From the NCBI GenBank assembly GCA_013376985.1, contig JACABB010000031.1, positions 1 to 64,000 on the forward strand: a DNA stretch of 64,000 bases, in the 5' to 3' direction. Positions 8,569-17,724 of this stretch are shown piece after piece. Every line of letters begins with the position of its first letter. Within the stretch, counting starts at the first letter, position 1. Position numbers and translations under genes: made by a program. This DNA is from Bacteroidales bacterium. Its GTDB lineage: Bacteria > Bacteroidota > Bacteroidia > Bacteroidales > Tenuifilaceae. Under the pieces are notes generated by a model. It was not told the origin of the DNA. It saw only the letters and a program-made list of their open reading frames with translations, and did not search any database.

Positions 8569-9036
8569 CTAGGAAAGATCAAGCAACCCCAATCCCAACT
8601 TATTGCTCAATTTTTCAATTTCGATTTTGGCGGAATCAAGTGTTTCTGTTTTCATTACAGGCATTATCTGTTTATTGGATGAATCGTAAAGGATTATTCT
8701 AAAATCTTGGTTGGATATGTCAAGGGTTCTGCTTCCCTGACTATATGTTCTCCATGTTTTGTTCGATTTTTTAATTCCAATTTTCATATTTGTTGAAATT
8801 TCTAACCATCTCCCAGCTCTGATTATTCCAAACAGGTTATTCGAGAACTTAATTCGCTTTTTATCAAAATCAATAAGCGTACTTGTTGAGCTAAACCCAA
8901 CAAATGCGCCAAGGAGAATTAAAAATAGCCCGGATAAGGAAAAGAATACCAGTATTATTCCTACTACAAATATTGTTATTCCTGCCACCGTTCCAATTGG
9001 TCCGAATGATTTGTCGAGTTTGTTGTTTGTTATCAT
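8569..9036 (-). CDS. Hypothetical inner-membrane protein with two TM segments (155 aa)
   Basis: Two close hydrophobic helices (GTVAGITIFVVGIILVFFSL and GLFLILLGAFVGFSS) are followed by a soluble beta-rich part (LIDFDKKRIKFSNNLFG, RIILYDSSNKQIMPVMK). This layout, two TMs then a PH-like strand domain, is frequent in small Bacteroidota membrane proteins of unknown role. It is transcribed away from the AbiL-like pair. No partner is evident. Confidence 0.65.
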   Translation of the reverse strand: MITNNKLDKSFGPIGTVAGITIFVVGIILVFFSLSGLFLILLGAFVGFSSTSTLIDFDKKRIKFSNNLFGIIRAGRWLEISTNMKIGIKKSNKTWRTYSQGSRTLDISNQDFRIILYDSSNKQIMPVMKTETLDSAKIEIEKLSNKLGLGLLDLS

Positions 9037-9223
9037 TTTTGGTTTTTTAGGGATGTTGATTTTAAAGTTTTTATTCGGAAAAAATTATTCTCCGCAAGAT
9101 GGGATTTAATATAAATGGATAAGGGTTGACAGTGAGAAATATTGGTGTTTCTTGGTTGAGTTACTGGTTCCATTTAATAACTTATATAGGCTTTTTGATT
9201 ATTGGCTATTTAATTGGAATTTA

Positions 9224-9901
9224 TTATTTTATCAATTTTTCAACTAACAAACAAACGCTAGTTCCAAGGGAGTTAATTAATTCAATATTATCAGTTGGTA
9301 ATTTCTGTGCTCTTATGATTGCATTTTTAATACCCATCTCAAACTTATCAAATCGTAAAGAGTTTTTGTTATAACCACTAATTAGTTTTGAGATTTCACT
9401 TTCAACATATCGTTTTTTACTTTTCGCTCTGGGTTTTGGATTCGCTAATAATGTACTATGATCATAAGAATCAATGTCAGTAATATGAAGTAGTAACCAA
9501 AATTCAAATGTTGGATTTGACAAAGCCAAATTGAAACCTTCACTTTTACATTTCTCAATTATAGAGAATAATTGGTCAGAAGTAACATTTTGCTTATCTC
9601 TATCTACAACCATCCATAGTTCGTCTGGCATTAACCCATGCTCTTCCCATTGTGCTTTTCTCTCATCCAGTAATTCTATTACATAATTGGGATGGCTCTT
9701 GGTGTCTGTTTTGTCATGTTTTTCTAATCGTTCAATTTTAATAATATTTGAAGAAACCATATCATGAATTCCGTCAAAATATAATTCTTCTGTCTTACCT
9801 TCTCCGGCGATTGAGATTAGATATACTGACTTAGTTTCTTTACTATAGGATTCAACAAGTCTTTCTCCAAATGTATTCTTAACTCTTAATCTGCCTGGCA
9901 T
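9224..9901 (-). CDS. RloB-like TOPRIM-type protein (AbiLii-like)
   Basis: A 225-aa protein with the RloB signature: an acidic glycine motif SIAGEGKTEELYFDG (residues 30-44), a VVDRD pair (Asp100, Asp102) after ELWM, and the SNPTFEFWLLLH motif (129-139). These acidic residues match a TOPRIM-like nuclease site. It starts 3 bases after the stop of the ATPase gene at 9905-11239. RloA/RloB pairs occur in restriction islands, and AbiL of Lactococcus (AbiLi ATPase plus AbiLii RloB) aborts phage infection. I infer the same role: the ATPase senses infection and RloB cleaves nucleic acid. Confidence 0.85.
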   Translation of the reverse strand: MPGRLRVKNTFGERLVESYSKETKSVYLISIAGEGKTEELYFDGIHDMVSSNIIKIERLEKHDKTDTKSHPNYVIELLDERKAQWEEHGLMPDELWMVVDRDKQNVTSDQLFSIIEKCKSEGFNLALSNPTFEFWLLLHITDIDSYDHSTLLANPKPRAKSKKRYVESEISKLISGYNKNSLRFDKFEMGIKNAIIRAQKLPTDNIELINSLGTSVCLLVEKLIK

Positions 9902-9904
9902 ACA

Positions 9905-11239
9905 CTAAAACTTTAATTTCTTAAAACTTTTAAAAATTGGTATTGCTCCGTATCTGCCAAGTAAATAGTCTTTTCTTACAATTTTGTCATTTCGTACCTT
10001 AAATTCATCCAAGGAGAATAATTTTGATTCATTATCGACTTTTTCAACAAACCAAATTTCATCACGTCTTAACAAATCTAAATCTAATAATAAGGATTCA
10101 TGAGTGGTTGCTATTAATTGGCTTTCATTTTTTTCTGATAAATTATGAAATAATTCAAAAATTCCATATGTTAATTTAGAATGTAAACTTCGATCTAATT
10201 CATCAACTATGAAAACAGAATCGGTCTTTGTTAATTCATGGATAGCAGGTATGAAATCAAATAATCGTTGAGTTCCATCTGATTCGTCTTCAATATCGAA
10301 TACTATTATTGACCCTTTATTATTGATATGCTCTAGTCCAATTTTTTTAATTTTATACTCATTATTTTCATTTTTTCTTAAGAGGTATCTTATTCCTTTA
10401 ATTTCAAAAATTATTGTTTTTGATTTTTCAATATTCTTAGTTAAGTCTTCTTTAATTAATTTTGGAATATCAAAACTGTCTAAATCAATCTCTTCCGATG
10501 TAATATTATTAATGCCTGTTTGAAAAACATTTAAAAAATTATTAAATGTACAGGTCATTTCACTATCATCCCCAATAAAGTTTAACCCTAAGAATTTCGA
10601 ATTAGGAAACAAAACTGTTAACTTCTTATTAAACCAATTATATACTTCCTTGAATGCGACAACCTCGGCAAAATCATCAATGCTTTTTCTATTGATTTCA
10701 CTTAGAAAAAGTAAAGCATCAGAGTGTCTAAAATCTTCTTTGTAAACACTAAATCTATTGCCTACATTTTTAGTTAATTTCAAACCAATTTCAATTTCAT
10801 GTTCTCCTTTTTCATTGATGAACCTTTCAAAAATTTTTTTTTCTTTATTACTGCCAATTTCATAAAGCCATTCTTCTAATATTTGGTTTTTATTTAATTG
10901 AATGGCAAATCCATACGAATAATAATTCTTGCCAACTTTGATTTCATAGTTGAAAACAGTTGGGATATTACTATTATTCTCTTTAAGTCTAAAATGGCAA
11001 TTTACGGGATTTATTTTATCAATACCTTTGATGATAATTTTTTTTGAAAAATCGATTGCTTTTACAAAATTAGTTTTACCGGATGCATTAGCGCCATAAA
11101 TCACCCCCGACTTTAATATATTAATACCATTGCCTTTAACATAGTGAGAGGAAAGCCGTCTTTCCTTGTTTGCTATTAATGAGAATTCGATTTTTTCACC
11201 AAAAGACCGAAAATTCGCAACATTAAATCTAATTAACAT
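9905..11239 (-). CDS. AAA_15-type ATPase (RloA/AbiLi-like)
   Basis: A 444-aa SMC/OLD-like ATPase. It begins with the RecF/OLD-type MLIRFNVANFRSFGEK, has Walker A at 49-56 (GANASGKT), a signature-like ESDGTQRLFDFIPA, and Walker B near residue 345 (FIVDELDRSLH) followed by an H-loop in IATTHES. Such ATPases partner TOPRIM/RloB or HNH effectors in phage defence. The gene leads a two-gene unit with RloB. The pair is AT-rich with heavy use of Asn, Ile and Lys compared with the gld genes nearby, which suggests lateral transfer. Confidence 0.85.
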   Translation of the reverse strand: MLIRFNVANFRSFGEKIEFSLIANKERRLSSHYVKGNGINILKSGVIYGANASGKTNFVKAIDFSKKIIIKGIDKINPVNCHFRLKENNSNIPTVFNYEIKVGKNYYSYGFAIQLNKNQILEEWLYEIGSNKEKKIFERFINEKGEHEIEIGLKLTKNVGNRFSVYKEDFRHSDALLFLSEINRKSIDDFAEVVAFKEVYNWFNKKLTVLFPNSKFLGLNFIGDDSEMTCTFNNFLNVFQTGINNITSEEIDLDSFDIPKLIKEDLTKNIEKSKTIIFEIKGIRYLLRKNENNEYKIKKIGLEHINNKGSIIVFDIEDESDGTQRLFDFIPAIHELTKTDSVFIVDELDRSLHSKLTYGIFELFHNLSEKNESQLIATTHESLLLDLDLLRRDEIWFVEKVDNESKLFSLDEFKVRNDKIVRKDYLLGRYGAIPIFKSFKKLKF

Positions 11240-11616
11240 ATTTATTTTATTTATTCTGGCACAATGTAACGAAAAAATCTCATATGTAGTTTTCTGAATA
11301 ATAAATTTTTTTAGGGTGGTCTTTTTATAGTAATTTATTTATATATCCAACCTTAACATATATATTCATCCATTATAAAAATAAATGGCCTCTTAGATTT
11401 AACCCAAGTTACCAATTGATTTCATCCACCCAACCCAAAACTCTAAGCAAAAAACATTTATCGCAATAGATTTCCCCATCCGTTAAACTTGGTTAAAAAC
11501 TGTTAAGTAGTTTTTAATGCTATTGATTGTTGGTTAATACTGTTTTTATTTTGCTATTCGTAAAGTAAATCTAGTTTAATGAAGTTTGTTTTGAAGTTGT
11601 TTTTTTGAAAAAATTA
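11240..11616. other. Intergenic region between divergent genes
   Basis: About 375 bases between the divergently transcribed ATPase and the secreted protein at 11617. It is AT-rich. I see no RNA gene or repeat here, and no clear match to the full TTG-N19-TAnnTTTG promoter. Confidence 0.5.
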
Positions 11617-12270
11617 ATGGCTATGGAAACAAAAATATCTTTTCGGGCAATCTTGGCTCTGATAATAGTTATCACAGGATTATGCTGCTTTGCACAGCAA
11701 ATAAATGCTCAAGAGGTTACAAAAAGTAAGCCCAACAAACCCGATGTAAAAATTAAGGTCAACAAGCAGTTTGACGATAAGGGCAATGTTACCCGCTACG
11801 ATTCTACCTACTCCTACTCATGGTCTGGCAATGGTCAGATGCCCACGGATGTAGATTCAATACTCAGAGGGTTTAATAAAAATTTCTTTTTTAGGAGCAA
11901 CCCCGATTCAATGTTCAACGGTATGGGCTTTGGCTGGCCGCTTGAAGATGATCCCTTTTTCAACCACCCGTTTTCACATGACTTTAATAAGCAATTCGAA
12001 GAGTTTTTTAAGGGTGGTAATATGTTCCCATCCGATTCTTCATCTGGGCATAACCCGAACGATCTCCTTCGCAAGGATTATAGGGAGATCCTAAAACAGC
12101 AGCAGCAAAGGATGGAGCAATTCTTTCAGCAGTTTTACCAGAATCAACAACCATTGATCTCTGCTCCTGATGATACAATTCCGCCGAAGCAACAGCCAAA
12201 AGAGAAGGTTAAACCCGAAAATCAAAATTATAATCGCAGTAAAAAAACCGAAAAGATAATTACCGTATAG
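11617..12270 (+). CDS. Secreted hypothetical protein rich in Phe/Asn/Gln
   Basis: ATG at 11617 (or 11623) gives a signal peptide (ILALIIVITGLCCFAQQ). A TTG four codons earlier is an alternative. The mature protein is low in complexity: a DSTYSYSWSGNG segment, then aromatic Asp/Asn/Pro-rich stretches (FNHPFSHDFNKQFEEFF), a Gln-rich helix (KQQQQRMEQFFQQFYQNQQ) and a charged tail. No domain is recognised. It lies 45 bases upstream of gldA on the same strand and may be co-transcribed with the gliding ABC genes. It is probably a disordered or chaperone-like periplasmic protein, which is inference. Confidence 0.7.
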   Translation: MAMETKISFRAILALIIVITGLCCFAQQINAQEVTKSKPNKPDVKIKVNKQFDDKGNVTRYDSTYSYSWSGNGQMPTDVDSILRGFNKNFFFRSNPDSMFNGMGFGWPLEDDPFFNHPFSHDFNKQFEEFFKGGNMFPSDSSSGHNPNDLLRKDYREILKQQQQRMEQFFQQFYQNQQPLISAPDDTIPPKQQPKEKVKPENQNYNRSKKTEKIITV

Positions 12271-12315
12271 AAACATCCGCAAAATCTACATTACAAAATA
12301 CAAACCCAATTTTCT

Positions 12316-13245
12316 ATGGATATTAAAATTGAGAATTTAACCAAAAAGTATGGTTACCAGAAAGCCGTTGACAATATCTCGTTCAACGTAAAGACGGGCG
12401 AAATCGTCGGTTTTCTTGGCCCTAATGGTGCCGGGAAAACCACCACCATGAAAATTATTACCAATTACCTGAATTGCGAGGAGGGTGAAATAACAATTGG
12501 TGGAAAATCGATTAAGACCAATGCCGAGGAGATCAAGAAGCATATTGGTTACCTGCCCGAAAGCAATCCGCTGTATAATGATATGCCAGTTATCGATTAC
12601 CTCGAATTCTGCGCAGCGTTACAGGGGATTGAGGATAAATTCATCCCCGGACGTGTAAGGGAGATGGTAAAAGTTTGCGGATTGAACTCCGAAAAGCACA
12701 AAAAAATTGGCGAGCTCAGCAAGGGGTATCGTCAAAGGGTGGGATTGGCGCAAGCGATGATTCACGATCCCGAAATCCTTATCCTCGATGAGCCTACAAC
12801 AGGTCTTGACCCAAACCAGATTGTTGAAATCCGTCGGTTGATCCGTGAGCTGGGAAAGGAGAAAACGGTTATCCTAAGTACCCACATTCTCTCGGAGGTT
12901 GAGGCTACATGCGATAGGATTTTGATTATCAACAACGGGGCAATTGTTGCCGATGGAACAGCCGAATCGCTACGTAAAAAGGCCAAGGGCAATGAGGTGC
13001 TTTCCGTTCGAATTGAGGATGGTGATGCCGATACTATCTACAAAACCCTAAAGGCAATATCAACTATTGATTCTGTTGATTTTACGGATCGATCCAAAAA
13101 CCGATTTGAAATACAGAGCAGCGTGGGTAGCTCATCGAAAAGAGAAATCTTTAACGTATGCGTTAAAAATGGTTGGGTTCTCACCGAGATGACCCCATCT
13201 GAAACCAAACTTGAGGATATTTTCAGGGAGTTAACTCTTAATTAA
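12316..13245 (+). CDS. gldA: GldA-type ABC transporter ATP-binding protein
   Basis: A 309-aa ABC ATPase: Walker A GPNGAGKTTT (about 35-44), the Q-loop region ending in GYLPESNPLYNDM, signature LSKGYRQRVG, Walker B ILILDEPTTGLDP and H-loop STHILSE. The C-terminal domain ends in TPSETKLEDIFRELTLN, typical of drug/Cu/gliding exporters. Followed by a GldF permease and a GldG protein, it fits GldA, the ATPase of the GldAFG transporter that some gliding Flavobacteria need. Many non-gliding Bacteroidota also carry it, so motility is not proven. Confidence 0.88.
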   Translation: MDIKIENLTKKYGYQKAVDNISFNVKTGEIVGFLGPNGAGKTTTMKIITNYLNCEEGEITIGGKSIKTNAEEIKKHIGYLPESNPLYNDMPVIDYLEFCAALQGIEDKFIPGRVREMVKVCGLNSEKHKKIGELSKGYRQRVGLAQAMIHDPEILILDEPTTGLDPNQIVEIRRLIRELGKEKTVILSTHILSEVEATCDRILIINNGAIVADGTAESLRKKAKGNEVLSVRIEDGDADTIYKTLKAISTIDSVDFTDRSKNRFEIQSSVGSSSKREIFNVCVKNGWVLTEMTPSETKLEDIFRELTLN

Positions 13246-13314
13246 TACCATGTAAGTAGAATATACTTTCTAAATTATCCAATGCTATATGTCGATTAAA
13301 GAAAAGACTGTTTT

Positions 13315-13408
13315 ACTCTTTGTGGAACTTTGTGTATTCTCTGTGGTACTCTGTGGAACAAATAATTACACAAAGATACACAGAGTAGGCACAGAGTGAC
13401 ACAAAGGT
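13315..13408. repeat. Intergenic long imperfect hairpin (CTTTGTG type), element B
   Basis: The left arm has CTCTTTGTGGAACTTTGTG and TCTCTGTGGTACTCTGTGG; the right arm has ACACAAAGATACACAGAG and GGCACAGAGTGACACAAAGG. Outside these, TATGTCGATTA (13290) and TAATCGACATG (13442) also pair, so the folded element may span 13285-13455. It lies between gldA and gldF, which are usually closer, so it may affect read-through in the operon. Confidence 0.7.
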
Positions 13409-13499
13409 TTGATACATCTAAGAGAGCATTTTCTTATTTACTAATCGACATGTCAAATTAGAAATTTTAAAAAAATAATATCACGCAAACTATAGACAA

Positions 13500-14234
13500 A
13501 TGAAATCTATTCTAATAATCACACGACGAGAATTAAATTCATTCTTCGATTCGCTGATTGCCTACATAATTCTGGCTCTTTTACTGGGCTTTACTGGATT
13601 CCTAACATGGATTAGAGGATTTGGTAATTCGGATGTATTTATGCTAAATCAAGCAACCCTTGGTCAATTTATTGGGGTAGCATATTGGACTCTCTTTTTT
13701 ATTATCCCTGCATTAACAATGCGACTAATTGCTGAGGAGAAAAAAACAGGTACAATAGAACTCCTTCTAACCAAAGCAATTTCTGATAGACAGGTTGTTA
13801 TTGGCAAATTTTTATCAACGTTGCTCCTAATTTGCATTGCCTTGCTGCTTACACTGCCTTATGTTATTACAATTGCTTCAATTGGAAATCTGGATTTAGG
13901 CGAGGTGATTTGTGGATATCTAGGGTTAATCCTGATGAGCGCAACCTACATCAGCATTGGTCTTTACGCTAGCAGTATTACAAGCAATCAGATTGTTGCT
14001 TTTCTGGCAACGCTCTTTATCGGTCTCTTCTTCCATATCATCTTTGATCTTTTGAAAGGTGCTGCAACGGGCTTTATTGGCGATTTCTTTAGTATGCTCA
14101 GCCTTTCCACTCATTTCGAGAGTATTGCACGAGGTGTGGTCGATAGCAAGGATATCATCTACTTCCTATCCATTATCATCCTTGGGCTATTCCTAACCGA
14201 GGTATCGCTATCGAAACGAAAAATTTCAGGATAA
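13500..14234 (+). CDS. gldF: GldF-type ABC-2 permease
   Basis: A 244-aa protein with about six membrane segments and the ABC-2 hallmarks: start MKSILIITRRELNSFFDSLI, then ...TMRLIAEEKKTGTIELLLTK, the conserved coupling region before TM3. It matches the usual GldF length. It would form the membrane channel with GldA (ATPase) and GldG. The repeat element B separates it from gldA; gldG follows 32 bases after the stop, so gldF and gldG form one operon with the DUF4340 gene. Confidence 0.88.
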   Translation: MKSILIITRRELNSFFDSLIAYIILALLLGFTGFLTWIRGFGNSDVFMLNQATLGQFIGVAYWTLFFIIPALTMRLIAEEKKTGTIELLLTKAISDRQVVIGKFLSTLLLICIALLLTLPYVITIASIGNLDLGEVICGYLGLILMSATYISIGLYASSITSNQIVAFLATLFIGLFFHIIFDLLKGAATGFIGDFFSMLSLSTHFESIARGVVDSKDIIYFLSIIILGLFLTEVSLSKRKISG

Positions 14235-14266
14235 GACCGATTAATCAATCTATAATCATAGAGAAA

Positions 14267-15778
14267 ATGAAAAATAAACTATATATCACCACACTATTGG
14301 TAGTAGCGATAGTGCTGATAGTAAATCTGATATCGCAAGATTTTTTTGTCCGACTCGATTTTACACAGAATGGACAGTACACACTAAGCAAAGCAACAAA
14401 GGATATTCTCAGGAATCTTCCAGAACCAGTAACGGTTAAGGCCTACTATTCCGAAAATCTTCCACCCGATGTAGCAAAAGGGAAAAAGGATATCAAGGAG
14501 ATGCTGATTGAGTACAATAATATATCGAAGGGTAACCTTGTTTACGAATTTATCAACCCAAATAAAGATGAGAACTCCGAGCGTGATGCCACACAGGCTG
14601 GTGTTCGCCCGGTGATGATAAACGTAAGGGAGAAGGATCAGGTAAAGCAGCAGAAAGCCTACATGGGTGTGGTTGTATCAATTGGCGAAAGGAAAGAGGT
14701 TGTTCCATTTATTCAACCCGGCAGCGCAATTGAATATACCCTAACAACTGCTATTAAAAAGGTTTCTATTGCAGATAAACCAACCGTTGGTCTTTTGCAG
14801 GGACATGGAGAACCTGGGATTGGGGATATCACTCAAGCATATAACGAGCTATCCGTTTTGTATCATGTTGAGCCATTGACTCTAACCGATACAACCAAAA
14901 TCCCCGACAGGTTTAAAACCATTATCGTTATGCGTCCCGAGGATAGTATTTCGTCAAAACATCTTGCCCAACTCGATAATTTCCTAGCAAAAGGCGGCAA
15001 AATGGCTGTTGCCATTAGTAGGGTAAAGGCCGATTTGCAGAATGGCAATGGTTTGGTTAAAAATACTGGACTTGAATCGTGGTTGAAAAACAAAGGAATT
15101 GTAGTTGATGATAATGTTGTGGTTGATGCCCATTGCGCTTCGGTTCAGGTGCAGCAACAGCAGGGTTCTTTTAGCTTTGTAACAAGTATGCAATTTCCAT
15201 ACATTCCAATTGTATCGAAGTTTGCCAAGCATCCAATAAGTAGTGGTCTCGAAAATGTTATAATGCAATTTCCCAGTACCATAACATATACAGGCGATTC
15301 AAACATAAATTACACTCCAATAGCGTTTTCGTCGGATAAGTCGGGAACGGAAAAGGCACCGATTTATTTCAACATCCAACGCCAATGGGCACAGGCCGAT
15401 TTTCCAAAGAAGGGTGTTGTTTTAGGAGCAATCTTCGAAGGGAAGTTGTCTGGTAATTCCAGCTCAAAGATGGTTGTAATTGGTAGTGGCGATTTTGCTG
15501 TAAACGGATCAGGCGAAAGGCGGCAGCAACTTCAGCCCGATAATGTTAACCTATTGGTAAACAGCGTCGATTGGCTTTCCGATGATACAGGATTAATTGG
15601 ACTGAGAACAAAGGGAATATCATCACGCCCTCTCGATGAGAAATCGGATGCAACCAAAGCCATTCTAAAATGGCTAAACTTCCTACTGCCAATTTTGCTG
15701 ATATTGGGCTATGGCTTTGTTAGATCTCAGGTAAACAGGAACAAACGTATTAAACGCATGGAGGAAAGTTATGTCTAA
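14267..15778 (+). CDS. gldG: GldG-type ABC transporter auxiliary protein
   Basis: A 503-aa protein with one N-terminal TM (IVLIVNLISQ), a periplasmic body starting FFVRLDFTQNGQYTLSKATK (characteristic of GldG/DUF7088), a VGLLQGHGEP block, a glutamine amidotransferase-like segment (IIVMRPEDSIS...LDNFLAKGGKMAV) and a C-terminal TM with a basic tail. The extracytoplasmic domain is thought to work with GldF. The next frame overlaps the last 8 bases. Confidence 0.88.
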   Translation: MKNKLYITTLLVVAIVLIVNLISQDFFVRLDFTQNGQYTLSKATKDILRNLPEPVTVKAYYSENLPPDVAKGKKDIKEMLIEYNNISKGNLVYEFINPNKDENSERDATQAGVRPVMINVREKDQVKQQKAYMGVVVSIGERKEVVPFIQPGSAIEYTLTTAIKKVSIADKPTVGLLQGHGEPGIGDITQAYNELSVLYHVEPLTLTDTTKIPDRFKTIIVMRPEDSISSKHLAQLDNFLAKGGKMAVAISRVKADLQNGNGLVKNTGLESWLKNKGIVVDDNVVVDAHCASVQVQQQQGSFSFVTSMQFPYIPIVSKFAKHPISSGLENVIMQFPSTITYTGDSNINYTPIAFSSDKSGTEKAPIYFNIQRQWAQADFPKKGVVLGAIFEGKLSGNSSSKMVVIGSGDFAVNGSGERRQQLQPDNVNLLVNSVDWLSDDTGLIGLRTKGISSRPLDEKSDATKAILKWLNFLLPILLILGYGFVRSQVNRNKRIKRMEESYV

Positions 15779-16748
15779 AAAATTCAACAATAAGTATTTG
15801 CTAATCGCCTTTGCAGCGCTGATACTACTATTCGTTTTTGTGAAATTTTACAGATCGGTAAAAACGGAAAGCACCCTTAAAACCGATATAGTTAAAATTG
15901 ATACCGCTAAGATTAGCAAGATTCTTCTGTACCCATTGTCCGAAAAGGGAAAGGAGATAGTATTCACTAAGGAAGGAAAAGTGTGGAAGGTAAGTAATGG
16001 TAATATTTCTACTGAAACACAGAAGAATACATTAGGAAATTTAATATATCAGCTTATTGATATTAAGCCAAAACGATTGGCTTCGCGATCAAAGGATAAA
16101 TGGGCTGAATATCAGGTAACTGATACCACTGCAACACGGGTAAAGGTTTTTGAAGGGGAGAAGGAGGCACTCAACTTATACATCGGGAAATTCACCTACC
16201 AGCAGGTTAGTGATCCTTCTGGCAGTGGGAGAAGTGGTATTGTTGGAACTTCTTATGTAAGGCTTGCCGATGAGAAAGAGGTTTATGCTGTTGATGGATT
16301 TTTATCATTCGGTTTTAACCAACCATTTAATAATTGGCGTAACCAATCCTTTGTTCATTTTAACAAATCGGATGTTACTAAGCTGACGTTCAGATATCCG
16401 GGCGATAGCAGCTTTGTTGCAGAGCTAAAGGGTAAAAAATGGACGATTAACAATCAACCAGTTGATTCCATAATACTTACTAATTACCTAGCGATGCTGG
16501 GAAACAAGACCGCATCTACCTTTGATGACAATTATACTCCAGTAGGAAATTCGCAGTTCCAAATAACCATTGAGGGCAACAACATGAGCAATATTACTGT
16601 TGATGGGTTTGCTAAGGATAATAGCAATTTTGTTATCAACTCATCGCTTAACCCAAAATCGTGGTTTACATCGGATAGAAAAGGGCTATTTAAGGAGGTT
16701 TTTGTGGGGATGAAAGGATTTATGCCGGGGAAGAAAAAGCAAAAGTAA
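15771..16748 (+). CDS. DUF4340 membrane-anchored protein
   Basis: A 325-aa protein with an N-terminal anchor (YLLIAFAALILLFVFVKFYR) and a repeated DUF4340 body: IDTAKISKILLYPLSEKGKEI...KVWKVSNG, then TKLTFRYPGDSSFVAELKGKKWTINNQ. The two halves look like duplicated modules that each contain a W-x-I/V-x-N strand. DUF4340 genes commonly follow GldG-like genes, so it is taken as the fourth part of this transporter. Its ATG lies inside the end of gldG (8-base overlap), consistent with translational coupling. Confidence 0.8.
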   Translation: MSKKFNNKYLLIAFAALILLFVFVKFYRSVKTESTLKTDIVKIDTAKISKILLYPLSEKGKEIVFTKEGKVWKVSNGNISTETQKNTLGNLIYQLIDIKPKRLASRSKDKWAEYQVTDTTATRVKVFEGEKEALNLYIGKFTYQQVSDPSGSGRSGIVGTSYVRLADEKEVYAVDGFLSFGFNQPFNNWRNQSFVHFNKSDVTKLTFRYPGDSSFVAELKGKKWTINNQPVDSIILTNYLAMLGNKTASTFDDNYTPVGNSQFQITIEGNNMSNITVDGFAKDNSNFVINSSLNPKSWFTSDRKGLFKEVFVGMKGFMPGKKKQK

Positions 16749-16767
16749 TCAGTTTAAAAAGGCTAAA

Positions 16768-16879
16768 AGATTTAACGCAAAGTACGCCAAGTTTTCGCTA
16801 AGTTCGCAAAGGATGTTATTCATTAAATAAACTCTTTGCGATCTTAGCGTTTTTCCTTTGTGCGCTTTGCGTTAAATCT
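16768..16879. repeat. Intergenic long hairpin (AACGCAAAG type), element C
   Basis: The arm TTTAACGCAAAGTACGCC...TTCGCAAAG is matched by CTTTGCGATCTTAGCG...GCGCTTTGCGTTAAAT, the best-paired of these elements. It sits in the convergent gap between the DUF4340 gene and the chagasin-like gene, directly at the stop of the latter, so it may act as a bidirectional terminator. Confidence 0.75.
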
Positions 16880-17305
16880 TTATTTAAATTCAAACGACCC
16901 GTTATACGCGCCTTTTGATATAACATTTACATCATATTCCTTTACAGGTGCAACGTTTTCCCATGCTCTTTTATACACAAATTTTAGATTGGCAGCCCCA
17001 TCCGCAATTCCTTTAAAAATAAAACTTTTTTCGACTGCCGCTCCCGGCAATGGAGATGCAACTACAACTTCAGATACCAATTCCAAAACACTTTCGTATC
17101 CCGATTTTAGTAACCACTGATATCCCGTTGAGGGGAATCCTTTTGTTGTTACCACCAAAATGTTATTAGTTGAAAGTTCAATATTTGCTGAATTCTCAGC
17201 AGTTTTTTGGTCTGAAGATTCATAACCAAATTGAACAACTTGCTTGTTTGGTTCAGCTTTTATTGCGATAACCAATTTATCGTTTGCTTCTTGGCTCAGT
17301 TCCAT
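16880..17305 (-). CDS. Chagasin-like (I42) cysteine protease inhibitor
   Basis: With the ATG at 17305 the protein is 141 aa (a TTG three codons upstream is possible). The three inhibitory loops of chagasin/ICP proteins are recognisable: GFPSTGYQWLL (in place of NPTTGY), GAAVEKSFIFKG, and LKFVYKRAWE (in place of RPW). These loops enter the active site of papain-family proteases. Unlike many bacterial ICPs it has no signal peptide, so it would act in the cytosol or be released differently. Element C follows its stop. Confidence 0.8.
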   Translation of the reverse strand: MELSQEANDKLVIAIKAEPNKQVVQFGYESSDQKTAENSANIELSTNNILVVTTKGFPSTGYQWLLKSGYESVLELVSEVVVASPLPGAAVEKSFIFKGIADGAANLKFVYKRAWENVAPVKEYDVNVISKGAYNGSFEFK

Positions 17306-17367
17306 TTTATTCAATTATTTTATTGTGAGTGCCCGTAAATACAACTATTTGAAAAACAGATCCCATT

Positions 17368-17431
17368 GTCATTCCTGCGAATGCAGGAATCTATTTGTTT
17401 AACTAGATTCCGGGACTCCGCCCGGAATGAC
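17368..17431. repeat. GTCATTCC-type palindromic element
   Basis: GTCATTCCTGCGAATGCAGG (17368-17387) through AATCTA faces TAGATTCCGGGACTCCGCCC and ends GGAATGAC (17404-17431), giving matching outer arms GTCATTCC...GGAATGAC. Sequences with these arms (GTCATTCCnGCGnAnGCnGGAATC) are scattered in very different bacteria. It stands alone, in the long gap before the DUF3857 gene. Confidence 0.75.
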
Positions 17432-17626
17432 AGTTTAGATTATTTATTCCTCATTAGGTATTATTGCAGAAAACCAGATTATTTTATTTTTAAAGATAGA
17501 TATAAAATAAGCATATCCGCTATAATACCTATAAGTAAAGCATAATCATAACTCTGTTTTGCCAGTAGACTTGCACTTAAATCAAAATAATGGGGTTTTA
17601 AAGAGGAGTTCTATGGACCAAATTTA

Positions 17627-17718
17627 ACCACTAAGAACACTAAGGATACACAAAGTAAAAGAATTGTAAATTAGTACTTTGTGAGCCTTTGTGGCGTACT
17701 TCGTGCTCTTTGTGTTTG
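17627..17718. repeat. Intergenic long imperfect hairpin (CACAAAG type), element D
   Basis: The left arm ACCACTAAGAACACTAAGG...ACACAAAGTA is mirrored by TACTTTGTGAGCCTTTGTGG...TTCGTGCTCTTTGTG. It is built of roughly 10-base units like elements A, B and C. It lies downstream of the DUF3857 gene, next to a dispersed repeat. Confidence 0.65.
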
Positions 17719-17724
17719 AGTATC

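Noticed and set aside
9126-9374. Plus-strand membrane-like frame (82 aa)
   Set aside because: Much of it overlaps the end of the RloB-like gene on the other strand, and its hydrophobic character comes from AT-rich DNA; no family was seen.
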